Assembly (NCBI GenBank): GCA_003134655.1
Contig: PLBY01000037.1
Location: 28,961 to 90,247, forward strand
Direction: 5' to 3'
DNA length: 61,287 bases
Origin: Acidobacteriaceae bacterium
GTDB taxonomy: Bacteria > Acidobacteriota > Terriglobia > Terriglobales > Acidobacteriaceae
Position 1 is the stretch's first letter; the number at the start of each line of letters is the position of its first letter. A program made the position numbers and the translations under genes. The notes under the pieces were generated by a model that saw only the letters and a list, made by a program, of their open reading frames with translations, did not search any database and had not been told where the DNA came from. Below, piece after piece: positions 15,618 to 24,951 of the stretch.

Positions 15618-17690
15618 GTGATCAATTCTCTGTTGGAACGCAAGATCGAAAAGCGGCCGGACAAAGTCCGGCTGCAAGGACGCATTCTTTTTCTTACCGA
15701 AGATCCGGAACTCATCAGGCGGCAATTGTCGGGCGAAGACCTGCCCTGGGATACGAAGAATCCTGCCAACAATCCCAAACTGCGCGATGACATTTCGACG
15801 GACGAGATTACCCCGGCGCACTATTGTTTCTATTTCGACGAGACGTTGGGCGAGGTTCCGTACCTCGGGTTGAAGTGCGGGAACGTGACGCCCATTGGCC
15901 GCGGCGACGTGAAGCGCGGCGGGTTCGTCTGCGCGGTCAGCGGAAAGCGGCGCGGCAAGGGATCGAGCCGCGAGCAGTCTCCTTACGCCGAAATGTGCGC
16001 GGGGATTCGCGTGGTGATCGCCGAAAACATCGAGCGCATCTACAAGCAGAATTGCCAGAACCTGGGGCTGCTGACTTCAACGAACTTTTCGCTGATTGAC
16101 CGCATTCGCAGCGGGGAAGAAATCGCACTGAGCGAGTTCACCGCCGGCGAAGATGAGATTACGCGGCAGGTCATTGAGTATGGCGGCCTGTTTCCATTCA
16201 ACGTGGCGCGCATGCAGGGGAAGGTATTTCTTCCGCCGATCCAACAGACCGCTGAGTTCAAGATGCACGGCCAGACACGCGTGTATCGTACCTCGCCAAT
16301 GACTTTAGCCGAGAAGATCTTTGCGCGGCACATGATCAACGAGAAGGGCGAAGTCGGAGTGTCGTCCGTGAAGCCAGGCGATACGGGGTTTGCGCGCGCG
16401 GATCTCCGCTTCAGCCACGAGTATGTCACGCCCATGGCGGCGATTTTCTTCGAGCGCTATGTTGGCAAGGACGCGAAGGTCAACGATCCCTCGAGCATCC
16501 TGTTTTTCCGCGATCACCTGACGTTTCTCGATGAGGTGATTTCCGAAGAGAAGAAGAAGCTCGGCCTGCTCGATCTGGCAACGCAGCTCAAACTCAAGCA
16601 GCAGGATTTTGCGAAGAAGCAGGGCATCCGCCTGCATGGGGAACTGACCGACCGCAAGGGCTCGGAAGGTATCTGCCATTCCATCGTGCTCGAAAGCTAT
16701 GCGTTGCCCGGACAGTTAAATATCGGTTCCGACTCGCACACGCCGCACGTGGGCGCGATCGGATGTGTGGCCTTTGGCATCGGCACCACCGACGTTTTCA
16801 ATTCGTGGATCACGAAAGATGTTCGTGTGAAGGTACCCGAGTCAGTGCGGATCGTGGTTCGCGGCAAGAAGCAACCCAACGTGACCGCGAAAGATTTCAT
16901 TCTGAAGATTTTGAGCCTGGATTACGTGCGCAGCGGCAAAGCGCTGGCCAAAGTCATGGAATACGCGGGCGAGGCGATCGAAGAGCTAAGTGTGGACGAG
17001 CGCGCCACCATGACGAACATGGCGGCCGAAATTGGTGGCTTCACCGGCATCGTTGCGCCTGACAAGAAGGCGGTGGACTTCCTGGTCGAGCGTCGTGGCA
17101 TGGAACGCGCCAAGGCCGAGGCGATGATCGAAGGCCTGTACAGCGATCCTGGTGCGCAGTATGCGCATGTGATCGAACTGGATGCGGCTGAGATCACTCC
17201 GATGGTGGCTACGCCAGGCGATCCGGGCAACGGCAAGCATGTTCGTGACCTGAACACGCCTGTGCCGATCGAGATCGCCTACGGTGGCACCTGCACTGCG
17301 GGCAAGAATGAAGACATGGACATGTACGCCGCCGTGCTCGCCGATGCGCTCAAGCACGGGAAGCACGTAGCCGATTCGGTGAAGTTCTACATTCAATTCG
17401 GATCGCAGGAGACGCGCGACTATTGTCTGCGCAAGGGATATCTGGATGTGTTTCAGAAATCCGGCGCGCAGGTAATCGAGCCGAGTTGCGGAGCGTGCAT
17501 CAACGCCGGGCCGGGAGTCTCCACTCGTCCCGACCAAGTTGTGATCAGCGCCCAGAACCGCAATTTTCCCGGTCGCAGTGGCCCGGGTCAGATGTACCTG
17601 GCGTCACCCCTGACCGTAGCTGCCAGTGCAGTGGCGGGGTACATCGTCGAATATGAACCCAGCGAGAAAAGGGAATTGGTCGGAGCGTAA
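15618..17690 (+). CDS. Aconitase-family hydratase with AcnB-like domain order, no HEAT domain
   Basis: 690 residues from a GTG. The first 190 or so residues are the swivel domain (ISTDEITPAHYCFYF, GKGSSREQSPYAEM), followed by the catalytic iron-sulfur domains (LNIGSDSHTPHVGAIGC, AYGGTCTAGKNEDMDMYAA, EPSCGACINAGPG). The last two carry the three cluster cysteines. Swivel-first order is that of AcnB, but AcnB's N-terminal HEAT-like domain is missing. It probably isomerises citrate to isocitrate; homoaconitase or 3-isopropylmalate dehydratase activity is not excluded. No leu genes are nearby. Confidence 0.88.
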   Translation: MINSLLERKIEKRPDKVRLQGRILFLTEDPELIRRQLSGEDLPWDTKNPANNPKLRDDISTDEITPAHYCFYFDETLGEVPYLGLKCGNVTPIGRGDVKRGGFVCAVSGKRRGKGSSREQSPYAEMCAGIRVVIAENIERIYKQNCQNLGLLTSTNFSLIDRIRSGEEIALSEFTAGEDEITRQVIEYGGLFPFNVARMQGKVFLPPIQQTAEFKMHGQTRVYRTSPMTLAEKIFARHMINEKGEVGVSSVKPGDTGFARADLRFSHEYVTPMAAIFFERYVGKDAKVNDPSSILFFRDHLTFLDEVISEEKKKLGLLDLATQLKLKQQDFAKKQGIRLHGELTDRKGSEGICHSIVLESYALPGQLNIGSDSHTPHVGAIGCVAFGIGTTDVFNSWITKDVRVKVPESVRIVVRGKKQPNVTAKDFILKILSLDYVRSGKALAKVMEYAGEAIEELSVDERATMTNMAAEIGGFTGIVAPDKKAVDFLVERRGMERAKAEAMIEGLYSDPGAQYAHVIELDAAEITPMVATPGDPGNGKHVRDLNTPVPIEIAYGGTCTAGKNEDMDMYAAVLADALKHGKHVADSVKFYIQFGSQETRDYCLRKGYLDVFQKSGAQVIEPSCGACINAGPGVSTRPDQVVISAQNRNFPGRSGPGQMYLASPLTVAASAVAGYIVEYEPSEKRELVGA

Positions 17691-17796
17691 GAATCTAGAG
17701 CGGTCTCCGACTCGCCCAGCGTCTTGATGACAGCCAGGCTGTCCGGTACTATGGCTTGTCCATAACTCTCTCCAACGATTTCCGTCCAAGGTGGAT

Positions 17797-19875
17797 ATGC
17801 ACAAACACTCTGTGTGCCTTCCGTTCTTTCTGTTCGCGGCTCTCACTCTGGCAAATGCGCAAACGCCGTCCGCGAAGCCGTCTTCCGGTCCGGCTTTGCC
17901 CTACAGTCCGAGCCTCGACATCTCCTCGATGGACAAGTCGGTTGACCCGTGTGTCGACCTCTACCACTATTCCTGCGGCGGCTGGCAGAAGAGTAATCCC
18001 ATTCCACCGGACCAGACTTCCTGGTCGGTCTATGCGAAGCTCTATCAGGACAATCTGACTTTCCTGCGCGGCATGCTGGAACAGGCCGCACAGCCCAACG
18101 CGCAACGCGACGCCGTAACCCAGAAGATCGGTGACTTCTACACTGCTTGCATGGACGAAGGTGCGGTGGAAAAGCGAGGCATCGCGGCGATCCAGCCAGA
18201 ACTCGATGCCATCGCACAGATCAGGTCCGCGAAGGATCTCACGCCGCTGGTGGCGCGGCTACAGTTCACCTACTTCCGCTATTCCTATACCAGTTCCATG
18301 CTGTTTTCCGCCGGCTCGGTGCAAGATCCGGACGACTCCGAGCATGTGATTGCCGACGTCGATCAAGGCGGCCTGGGCATGCCTGATCGCGACTACTACA
18401 CCAAGGACGATGCCAAGTCGAAGGAAACGCGTGAACACTATCTTCAACACGCGCAGAAAGTCTTCGAACTCCTCGGTGACAGCCCAGCCACGGCTAAGCA
18501 AAACGCCGAGACGGTCATGCGCCTTGAAACGGCGATGGCGAAGGCCTCACTCACCCGCGTCGAGCGCCGCGATCCTCACAAGCTGGTTCACAAGATGAAG
18601 GTGGCCGATCTCGTACAACTCGCGCCCAATTTTGACTGGGGTGTTTATTACCGTGCGATGGGATATCCGGACATCGCCATCCTCAATGTCGATGCGCCTG
18701 AGTTCATCAAGGAACTCAATACGCTCCTCTCCTCCGAGCCGATCGACAACTGGAAGACTTATCTGCGATTCCATGTGGCTGACACTTCCTCTCCCTATCT
18801 CTCTTTGACATTCGTCCAGGAGAACTTCGAGTTCTACCGCAAGTACTTGAGGGGCGCGAAGGAGATGCAGCCGCGCTGGAAACGTTGCGTGCAGTATGTC
18901 GACTACGATCTGGGCGAGGCCTTGGGTCAGGTGTACGTGGCCAAAGTCTTCTCCCCTGAACTCAAGCAGGACACGGTCGACATGGTGCGCCGCATCGAGG
19001 ACGCCATGGGCCAGCGCATCCGCGCGCTCGATTGGATGAGTCCGGAAACCAAGCAGCAGGCTCTGATCAAACTGGCGGGCATCCGCAACAAAATTGGCTA
19101 TCCGGACAAGTGGCGCGACTACAGCTCGGTGAAGATCGCACGCGACGATTTCGCCGGCAACGTCGAGCGCACCCATCAGTTCGAGAGCCGCCGCGACATC
19201 AACAAGATCGGGAAGCCCGTTGACCACGGCGAATGGGATATTTCTGCTCCCACCGTGGATGCCTACTTCAATCCACAGATGAACGACATCAACTTTCCCG
19301 CCGGCGTGTTGCAGCCGCCGGTCTTCGACCCGAAAATGGATGCTGCCCCCAACTACGGCGACACCGGAGGCACGATTGGCCACGAACTCACCCATGGCTT
19401 CGACGACGAAGGCAGCCAGTTCGACGCCAAGGGAAATCTGAAGGATTGGTGGACGAAGGAAGACCGCGAGAAGTTTGACGCCCGCACCAAATGCGTGGAA
19501 GACCAGTATTCAGCATATGTTTCGGTGGAGGATGTTCACGTGAACGGCAAGCTGACCTTGGGCGAAAATGTCGCTGACCTGGGCGGCGAGATTCTGGCTT
19601 ACATTGCTTGGAAGGACGCCACCAAAGACAAGAACCTGCAGCCCGTCGACGGCCTTACCCCGGAGCAGCGTTTCTTTGTCGGATTCGCGCAGTGGGACTG
19701 CGCCAATGAGCGTCCCGAAGACATGCGCGTGCGCGCGATGACCGACCCGCATTCTCCAGCGCGCTACCGCATCAATGGCGTCGTGGTCAACATGCCGGAG
19801 TTCGCGGAGGCGTTCTCCTGCAAGGCGGGCCAGCCGATGGCGAAGCCGGCCGCAGACGTGTGCCGGATCTGGTAG
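17797..19875 (+). CDS. Secreted M13-family metallopeptidase (neprilysin/PepO-like)
   Basis: 692 residues from the ATG at 17797 (a GTG six bases earlier is the alternative). A signal peptide ends near NAQ. The protein then has SVDPCVDLYHYSCGGWQKSN, the typical M13 N-terminus. Zinc site: GHELTHGFDDEG (HELTH at about 529-533) and ENVADLGG (about 590-597), which supplies the third ligand. A final CRIW is typical of M13 enzymes. It cleaves small peptides outside the cytoplasm. Such enzymes are common in Acidobacteriota together with peptide- or glycan-scavenging receptors. Confidence 0.95.
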   Translation: MHKHSVCLPFFLFAALTLANAQTPSAKPSSGPALPYSPSLDISSMDKSVDPCVDLYHYSCGGWQKSNPIPPDQTSWSVYAKLYQDNLTFLRGMLEQAAQPNAQRDAVTQKIGDFYTACMDEGAVEKRGIAAIQPELDAIAQIRSAKDLTPLVARLQFTYFRYSYTSSMLFSAGSVQDPDDSEHVIADVDQGGLGMPDRDYYTKDDAKSKETREHYLQHAQKVFELLGDSPATAKQNAETVMRLETAMAKASLTRVERRDPHKLVHKMKVADLVQLAPNFDWGVYYRAMGYPDIAILNVDAPEFIKELNTLLSSEPIDNWKTYLRFHVADTSSPYLSLTFVQENFEFYRKYLRGAKEMQPRWKRCVQYVDYDLGEALGQVYVAKVFSPELKQDTVDMVRRIEDAMGQRIRALDWMSPETKQQALIKLAGIRNKIGYPDKWRDYSSVKIARDDFAGNVERTHQFESRRDINKIGKPVDHGEWDISAPTVDAYFNPQMNDINFPAGVLQPPVFDPKMDAAPNYGDTGGTIGHELTHGFDDEGSQFDAKGNLKDWWTKEDREKFDARTKCVEDQYSAYVSVEDVHVNGKLTLGENVADLGGEILAYIAWKDATKDKNLQPVDGLTPEQRFFVGFAQWDCANERPEDMRVRAMTDPHSPARYRINGVVVNMPEFAEAFSCKAGQPMAKPAADVCRIW

Positions 19876-19971
19876 GGGGTTGTCCACGGCCACGATTGAG
19901 CAGCAGAGAATTTTTTTGCGTATGCTCACCTGTAGGGATCAGGAGAGTCTGATCCTTCGAGGAGAACCCAC

Positions 19972-21096
19972 ATGCACCGCTCCCGCCTGCTTCTCGTCGC
20001 TCTCATCGCCGTGAGTTTCGTGGTCGCAGCCGCGGCATTCCGAACAAACTCTTCATCTTCGTCCACTGCGCTGCCGTCGGCCGCCGGTTCGTTGAGTCCT
20101 GCTACACCGATGCTCGAGCCGCGCTCGGGACATACCGCGACTCTCCTTCCCGATGGCAAAGTCCTCATCGCCGGCGGCATGCGGCGCAATCAGGATTTCT
20201 ACAAGTCTGCCGAGCTCTACGATCCGGCGACCGGCAAGTTTCAGCACACGGGCGACATGAGCATCGGGCGAGTCGGGCAAATTGCTGTGCCGCTGGAATC
20301 CGGAATGGTGTTGGTCGCCGGAGGATGGGTTGGCATGGGCGGCACAGATTTGGCTGAGTTATACGACCCGGCTACGGGCAAGTTTACAGTGATCGCAAGA
20401 ATGACCATTCCGCGCGGTCGGCCGAGCGCCACGCTGCTGAGCAACGGGGATGTGCTGATCGCCGGCGGGGAAAGACGGGACAACGAATCCCTGGCCTCCG
20501 CCGAGATTTTCCACGTCAAGACGCTTTCGTTCCAGCCCACCGGTTCGATGCACCATGCGCGTATCTCCCACACGGCAACACTGCTCAAGGATGGGCGCGT
20601 TCTCATCGCGGGAGGCTATGGAGACCGGTTGGAGCCGGGCGCGGAACTGTACGATCCGAACAGCGGTACCTTCACGGAAACCGGCAGCATGAGCACAGCC
20701 CGCTGCAAACATACAGCGGGGCTTCTGAGCGACGGGAGGGTGCTGATTGCGGGAGGTTCCGATTCCCGCGGGTGGAACGGGAACCTGAACAGCGCTGAGA
20801 TTTATGATCCGCGCACCTCGAAATTCACGGGTGCGGCCCCAATGAACGACAGCCGCTTCAAACTGCCGGACGAAGCCGTGCAACTTGCTTCGGGAAAGCT
20901 TTTGATCGCGGGCGGAAGCAGGGAAGTGGAGGTGTTCGACCCATCGGTTGGGAAGTTCGAGATAGCCGCGGGGCAGATGAACGATCGATGGCATTTCATG
21001 TCGGAAACCAGGCTCCGGGATGGTAGCGTGCTCTTGGCGGGGGGATATCCGAACAATCCCGAAGCGACCTCCCAGACCTGGATTTATCGTCCCTGA
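19972..21096 (+). CDS. Secreted Kelch-repeat beta-propeller protein
   Basis: 374 residues. A signal peptide (SRLLLVALIAVSFVVAAAAF) is followed by about six repeats of the form GHTATLLPDGKVLIAGG, SAELYDPATGKF, FTETGSMSTAR. Six repeats of about 50 residues predict a closed six-bladed propeller. There are no catalytic residues of galactose oxidase, so it is probably a binding or scaffold protein outside the cell. GGAG lies 8 bases before the ATG. Confidence 0.88.
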   Translation: MHRSRLLLVALIAVSFVVAAAAFRTNSSSSSTALPSAAGSLSPATPMLEPRSGHTATLLPDGKVLIAGGMRRNQDFYKSAELYDPATGKFQHTGDMSIGRVGQIAVPLESGMVLVAGGWVGMGGTDLAELYDPATGKFTVIARMTIPRGRPSATLLSNGDVLIAGGERRDNESLASAEIFHVKTLSFQPTGSMHHARISHTATLLKDGRVLIAGGYGDRLEPGAELYDPNSGTFTETGSMSTARCKHTAGLLSDGRVLIAGGSDSRGWNGNLNSAEIYDPRTSKFTGAAPMNDSRFKLPDEAVQLASGKLLIAGGSREVEVFDPSVGKFEIAAGQMNDRWHFMSETRLRDGSVLLAGGYPNNPEATSQTWIYRP

Positions 21097-21325
21097 GCGA
21101 CCCCACCCCTGCGAGGCAGCCCTAGACCTGTAAGTGGTTGAATTTAGCCAGGATGGCCGAAATGAGCCACCCCGGTTCCTGCAACTTTTCTTCGGATTCC
21201 GCGTTCAAATAGATAGAGACAGTGGCCAGGGGTCGATGGCAAAAAGGAACCCCAAAAAGGCCGCCAGTCTTTAAGAAGGTTTGCGGATCCGATCGAAGTT
21301 TGGCGGGTCTGGAACAGGGGTTCAT

Positions 21326-22015
21326 ATGCGATACATGAAATATCTTGCGTTGTTGGCAGTGCTGACGATGCCGCTTGCGTACTCGCAGGCGCAAGTGGAA
21401 GCGGGAGTTTCGGCTGGAAACAACCGGGGCTACCCCGACCAGGGTCAAGCCGATCGAAACTACCCCGACCAAGGGCAAGGTCAAGCTGATCGAGGCTATC
21501 CCGATCAAGGTCCAGCCGATCAAGGTCCAGCCAATAATCAAGGCTATCCCGACAGGGGCTATTCCGATCAGACTTACGCCGGCCCAGGATATGTGAGTGG
21601 TCCGCCGGTATGTGCGTATGGGTACTATTCCTATTACCCGTATGCCTGCGCGCCGTACGGCTTCTACGGCCCGCAATGGTTCGTTGGCGGGTTGTTTGTC
21701 GGTGTCGGCCCCTGGTATGGCTGGGGTCATGGTGGATATTGGGGTCGCTCGGGATATTGGGGACGCGGTGGATATGGTCGCCCAGGCTACGCGCGCGGCT
21801 ACGTTGGCGGATACGGACGGGGCTATGCCCGCGGGGCCTACGGACGCGGCTATGCAGGTAACAACGGCCATGGCGGCTACGCGCGTGGTTATGCCGGTGG
21901 CGGCGGATATCATGGCGGCGGCGCGGTACATGGAGGCGGTGGCTATCACGGTGGCGGATCCCACGGTGGCGGCGGTTCCCACGGCGGAGGCGGTCACGGC
22001 GGCGGACACCGGTAA
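21326..22015 (+). CDS. Gly/Tyr/His-rich secreted protein with YPDQG repeats
   Basis: 229 residues from the ATG at 21326, where a signal peptide begins (MKYLALLAVLTMPLAYSQAQ). Residues 30-75 are imperfect repeats built on YPDQGQADR; next comes a Tyr/Pro-rich hydrophobic middle (YGYYSYYPYACAPYGFYGP), then about 100 residues of GYGRGYARG and finally GGGYHGGG and SHGGGG repeats rich in His. The composition suggests a surface, matrix or metal-binding low-complexity protein. No enzyme domain. Two other frames are also open here because of the repeats; the signal peptide and terminator decide for this one. Confidence 0.7.
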   Translation: MRYMKYLALLAVLTMPLAYSQAQVEAGVSAGNNRGYPDQGQADRNYPDQGQGQADRGYPDQGPADQGPANNQGYPDRGYSDQTYAGPGYVSGPPVCAYGYYSYYPYACAPYGFYGPQWFVGGLFVGVGPWYGWGHGGYWGRSGYWGRGGYGRPGYARGYVGGYGRGYARGAYGRGYAGNNGHGGYARGYAGGGGYHGGGAVHGGGGYHGGGSHGGGGSHGGGGHGGGHR

Positions 22016-22042
22016 CCAACACTGAGCAAAATCGTGACTAAG

Positions 22043-22071
22043 GCTGGCAGCTTCTCGCTGCCAGCTTTTTT
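22043..22071 (+). terminator. Rho-independent terminator of the Gly-rich gene
   Basis: GCTGGCAGC (22043-22051) and GCTGCCAGC (22057-22065) form a perfect 9-bp stem with a 5-base loop, followed by six T. It starts 28 bases after the stop. Confidence 0.93.
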
Positions 22072-22116
22072 GTCTATATCAGGGATTCCAGCCTAGGTGT
22101 GGTGCCGATCTAATAC

Positions 22117-23037
22117 CTATGACGTTTGGGCTGCCTGTCCTCGCACTTTTTGCAGTTCTTTCAGAGACGGGAACGAACTCGGAGCCACGACCGTGCGTTC
22201 AGGTGGCTGAGAACCAGCAGCAAGGGCCGAGGCCAGCAATTGAATGGCATCGCCGACAAGGGGCGGCGAGATCACCGTCGCTGCCAGGCGCTTCTGGCGA
22301 ACCCATTCCTGGCCGGAGCGCGGGAGACCGTCGCATCCGGTGATTGGAAGCCGGAGCCAGGCATCCCGCTCGGCCAAATTGCCCAACTCTTCCAGGGCCC
22401 GGCGCGCACCAAGGGCCATATCATCGTTCTGACCGGCGATCATGCCGACATGCAACTGCCGCGACGTGCTGAGCGACAACCACGATTTCATCGCCTGATA
22501 ACCGCTGTTTTGCGTCCAATCACCTTTGAGGGATTTCACATCGACGCGCGGGGGCTTGGCTGCCATCATTCCCTTGGTGCGGAGCTTTGCCACGTCGCGA
22601 ACCGAGGGACCCTCAATATAGAGAACGCATCCCATATCCCCGAGAAACGCGCCGATCTGCTGGCCCTGAATCTTCCCAATAGCCTCGTGGTCCGACATCA
22701 CGGAGAACACGGGAACCAGGGCGTGTTGCCGCAGTTGCGTAATGTAATCCACGTTGGTGTTGATGATTGCCCAGGCAATCCCGGCGTCCACCGCAGCCTT
22801 CGCGATCTGGGCCATCCCCGTGCCGACGGGTTCGGCCAGAATGGCATCGGGTCGTTTCGACGGGTCCTGGATAAAGGTGAGAATCTGCTGCGTCTGTTGC
22901 ACCGCGTCGTTCCCGGAATAGATGACCTGGACATTTGCCCCGAGTTTGAGCGCGGCCGCATGGGCCGAGGCTGCTTGTTCCAATTGATAGTCGTTGTCTT
23001 CCGTGATGAGGGAAACGACAACGTTGAGCTTGTTCAT
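22117..23037 (-). CDS. Periplasmic-binding-protein-like sugar-binding domain protein without a signal peptide
   Basis: 306 residues. NVVVSLITEDNDYQLEQAASAHAAALKLG, GNDAVQQTQQILTFI, RPDAILAEPVGTGMAQIAKAAVDAGI and VGMIAGQNDDMALGARRALEELG follow the ribose-type (LacI/RbsB) periplasmic binding fold. It lacks any signal peptide or lipobox and no ABC transporter, kinase or HTH domain is beside it, so it is probably a cytoplasmic sensor or a stand-alone ligand-binding protein. GAAGGG precedes the ATG. Confidence 0.78.
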   Translation of the reverse strand: MNKLNVVVSLITEDNDYQLEQAASAHAAALKLGANVQVIYSGNDAVQQTQQILTFIQDPSKRPDAILAEPVGTGMAQIAKAAVDAGIAWAIINTNVDYITQLRQHALVPVFSVMSDHEAIGKIQGQQIGAFLGDMGCVLYIEGPSVRDVAKLRTKGMMAAKPPRVDVKSLKGDWTQNSGYQAMKSWLSLSTSRQLHVGMIAGQNDDMALGARRALEELGNLAERDAWLRLPITGCDGLPRSGQEWVRQKRLAATVISPPLVGDAIQLLASALAAGSQPPERTVVAPSSFPSLKELQKVRGQAAQTS

Positions 23038-23290
23038 GAATTGCGCCCTTCACAGAGGTCGCACGGCACGTCTGTGATCATTAACTCACCCGCGTCAGTG
23101 CGCGCCAAATTACTTCCGTCATAAGCTTCTGGGCATTCGGCCAGGCAGGGATCGGGACGACCGCGGGGCCGGTCCGAGAACGCTGACAACGGCCCTATAC
23201 CAGCGGCCTCGATTCTTGCTAGAATGTCCGGTCGCAAAAGCGCCGCAGTAGTAAAATAGACGCAGAGACTCTCAGGAGACTGACACCTTT

Positions 23291-23551
23291 ATGGCCTACG
23301 TGATTGCTGAGCCGTGCATTGGCACCAAAGACACCGCATGTGTGGATGCGTGTCCGGTAGATTGCATTCATCCCAAAAAAGACGAGCCCGCGTACGCGAC
23401 CGAGGAGTTGCTGTATATCGATCCGGTGGAATGTATTGACTGCGGCGCCTGCGTCCCGGTGTGCCCGGTCTCGGCCATTTTCGCCCTCGACGACCTGCCG
23501 GAGAAGTGGAACGCCTTCACCGAGCGCAACGCCAAGTACTTCGGGCGGTAG
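23291..23551 (+). CDS. Ferredoxin with two iron-sulfur clusters (7Fe/8Fe type)
   Basis: 86 residues. Cysteines at 9, 17, 21 and 25 (CIGTKDTACVDACPVDC) and at 48, 51, 54 and 58 (CIDCGACVPVCP) supply two clusters. The wide C-x7-C spacing of the first set fits the 3Fe-4S/4Fe-4S group, with an extra cysteine possibly giving a second 4Fe-4S. It is a soluble electron carrier. The C-terminal helix (LPEKWNAFTERNAKYFGR) is typical of the group. It is monocistronic, with a GC-rich hairpin about 50 bases after the stop. Confidence 0.95.
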   Translation: MAYVIAEPCIGTKDTACVDACPVDCIHPKKDEPAYATEELLYIDPVECIDCGACVPVCPVSAIFALDDLPEKWNAFTERNAKYFGR

Positions 23552-23599
23552 GATATTTTTGGCCTCGTAGCCGTTAGCTCGTTGACTTGGATGAGATCA

Positions 23600-23632
23600 G
23601 GCGCGCGTCCTTTGTGGGGGCGCGCGCCTTGT
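23600..23632 (+). terminator. GC-rich hairpin after the ferredoxin gene
   Basis: GGCGCGCG (23600-23607) pairs with CGCGCGCC (23621-23628) around a 13-base loop. The following sequence has only a few T, so it is a weak intrinsic terminator candidate. It could also serve the convergent gene at 23666. Confidence 0.5.
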
Positions 23633-23665
23633 CATTTCTGGCAAACAGGTTGGACTCCGAAGACA

Positions 23666-24067
23666 CTATCGCTTTTTGGCATTTCCGAGAATCTCGGCGT
23701 CAATCCCCGTGTGCGCCTTCAGAGCGTCCAGAATTTGCAGGTAATCGTGGCTGTCCATGAGCAGAATAAAAACCTTCGGCGCGTTCTGCTCGTGATAGTG
23801 AACCTCCAGCCAGTACTCTTTCTCGTCCATGAGACCGATTGAGTATTCGTATTCGCACTTGTCGATCTGGCCATAGGGGATCGTTACGGGAACGCCTTTG
23901 GCGGGACGCACTTCGATGGCCTTGTCTTTATCGCTAAAGGTCAATACAGCTTTGACGTGTTTGCCCTTCAGCGTGGGTACCTTGACGTGGTTGAACGAGG
24001 TCTCGTCGGCAAATCCCAGAGCAGCGGCAAGCGGAATCAAGAGAAGGATCGAGACAATTCTTTTCAC
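23666..24067 (-). CDS. Small secreted protein of unknown function
   Basis: 133 residues. A signal peptide (KRIVSILLLIPLAAALGFAD) leads a small domain with alternating strands (VKVPTLKGKHVKAVLTFSDK, VTIPYGQIDKCEYEYSIG, YWLEVHYHEQ) and a terminal helix (SHDYLQILDALKAHTGIDAE). The pattern resembles a PH-like or small beta-barrel fold, but this is an impression only. It is convergent with ferredoxin and divergent from recO. Confidence 0.68.
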   Translation of the reverse strand: MKRIVSILLLIPLAAALGFADETSFNHVKVPTLKGKHVKAVLTFSDKDKAIEVRPAKGVPVTIPYGQIDKCEYEYSIGLMDEKEYWLEVHYHEQNAPKVFILLMDSHDYLQILDALKAHTGIDAEILGNAKKR

Positions 24068-24187
24068 AATCTTAGAAGTATATCGAAGCTGGAGCCTGCC
24101 GAATCAATCAGCACCAGTTTTGCTTAGCGCTGGCTGACGGCTGAAAGCTACTTCCACTAGAATCAACCCTTCACCCGCGAGTTTCCC

Positions 24188-24931
24188 ATGGCCCTCAGAG
24201 AGTCGGAAGCGATCGTGCTCCGCAGTTATCCGCTGCGTGAGGCTGATTTGCTGGTCACGCTGTTTACTCGCGCGGAGGGCAAGGTCCGGGGCGTAGCGCG
24301 GTCGGCCAAGAAGTCGAAGCGGCGCTTCGGCGGGGCGCTCGAGCCTCTGACCTATGTGCGCGCGTTTTATGACGTTCGAGAGCGGCAGGAACTGGCGCGG
24401 CTCGATTCTTGCGAAGTGCTGGAATCTCCCATGGCTACGGAGGTCAGCTATGCGCGGGCGGTTGCTTTGGGGCACGTTGCCGAATTGCTCGACGAACTGC
24501 TTCCCGACCGCGAGGCCAACGACGCTATCTTCCGCCTGACATTGTCAGTGCTGCACGTCCTGACGGGCCCTGAAGTGTGGATGCCGGTTACCTATTTCGA
24601 ATTGTGGCTGACCCGCCTGGTCGGCTTCCTACCCGAGTTGACGGAGTGCACCGTCTGCGGCCGCAGCCTGAACGGCAGTCGCGCCTACTTCCATGCGCTG
24701 GCGGACGGCTTGATGTGCCCCGACGACAAGCGCCTCGCGTCGTCGGAGATTTCAAGCGACTCGCGGGCGCTGGCCGCGCTAATGTTTCGTGCCCCGGTGG
24801 AGACTTTCGCAGAAAAGCCGTGGCCGAAAGCGCAGGGCGCGGACTTGCGGAAATTTCTGATCCAGATTCTCCAGCGGCATCTCGAAAAGAAGTTGGTAAC
24901 GGCGGGCATGCTGGAGAAAGGCGGGTTCTGA
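24188..24931 (+). CDS. recO: DNA repair protein RecO
   Basis: 247 residues. The N-terminal OB fold (SEAIVLRSYPLREADLLVTL, FTRAEGKVRGVARSAKKSKR) and the C-terminal helical domain with a zinc site (CTVCGRSLNGSRAYFHALAD, then MCPDD) match RecO. RecO loads RecA on SSB-coated single strands with RecR and RecF. The length is normal. TAGAAT lies 25 bases before the ATG and could be its -10 element. Confidence 0.95.
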   Translation: MALRESEAIVLRSYPLREADLLVTLFTRAEGKVRGVARSAKKSKRRFGGALEPLTYVRAFYDVRERQELARLDSCEVLESPMATEVSYARAVALGHVAELLDELLPDREANDAIFRLTLSVLHVLTGPEVWMPVTYFELWLTRLVGFLPELTECTVCGRSLNGSRAYFHALADGLMCPDDKRLASSEISSDSRALAALMFRAPVETFAEKPWPKAQGADLRKFLIQILQRHLEKKLVTAGMLEKGGF

Positions 24932-24951
24932 ATCCGGCCGTGTCCAACACT

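Noticed and set aside
21122..22009. Long reverse-strand open frame (295 codons) rich in Ala, Thr, Ile and Val opposite the Gly-rich gene
   Set aside because: It arises from the repetitive composition of the forward gene, which alone has a signal peptide and a following terminator.
22126..23124. Forward open frame of 332 codons over the sugar-binding gene
   Set aside because: The reverse strand encodes a recognisable periplasmic-binding fold; the forward product resembles nothing.
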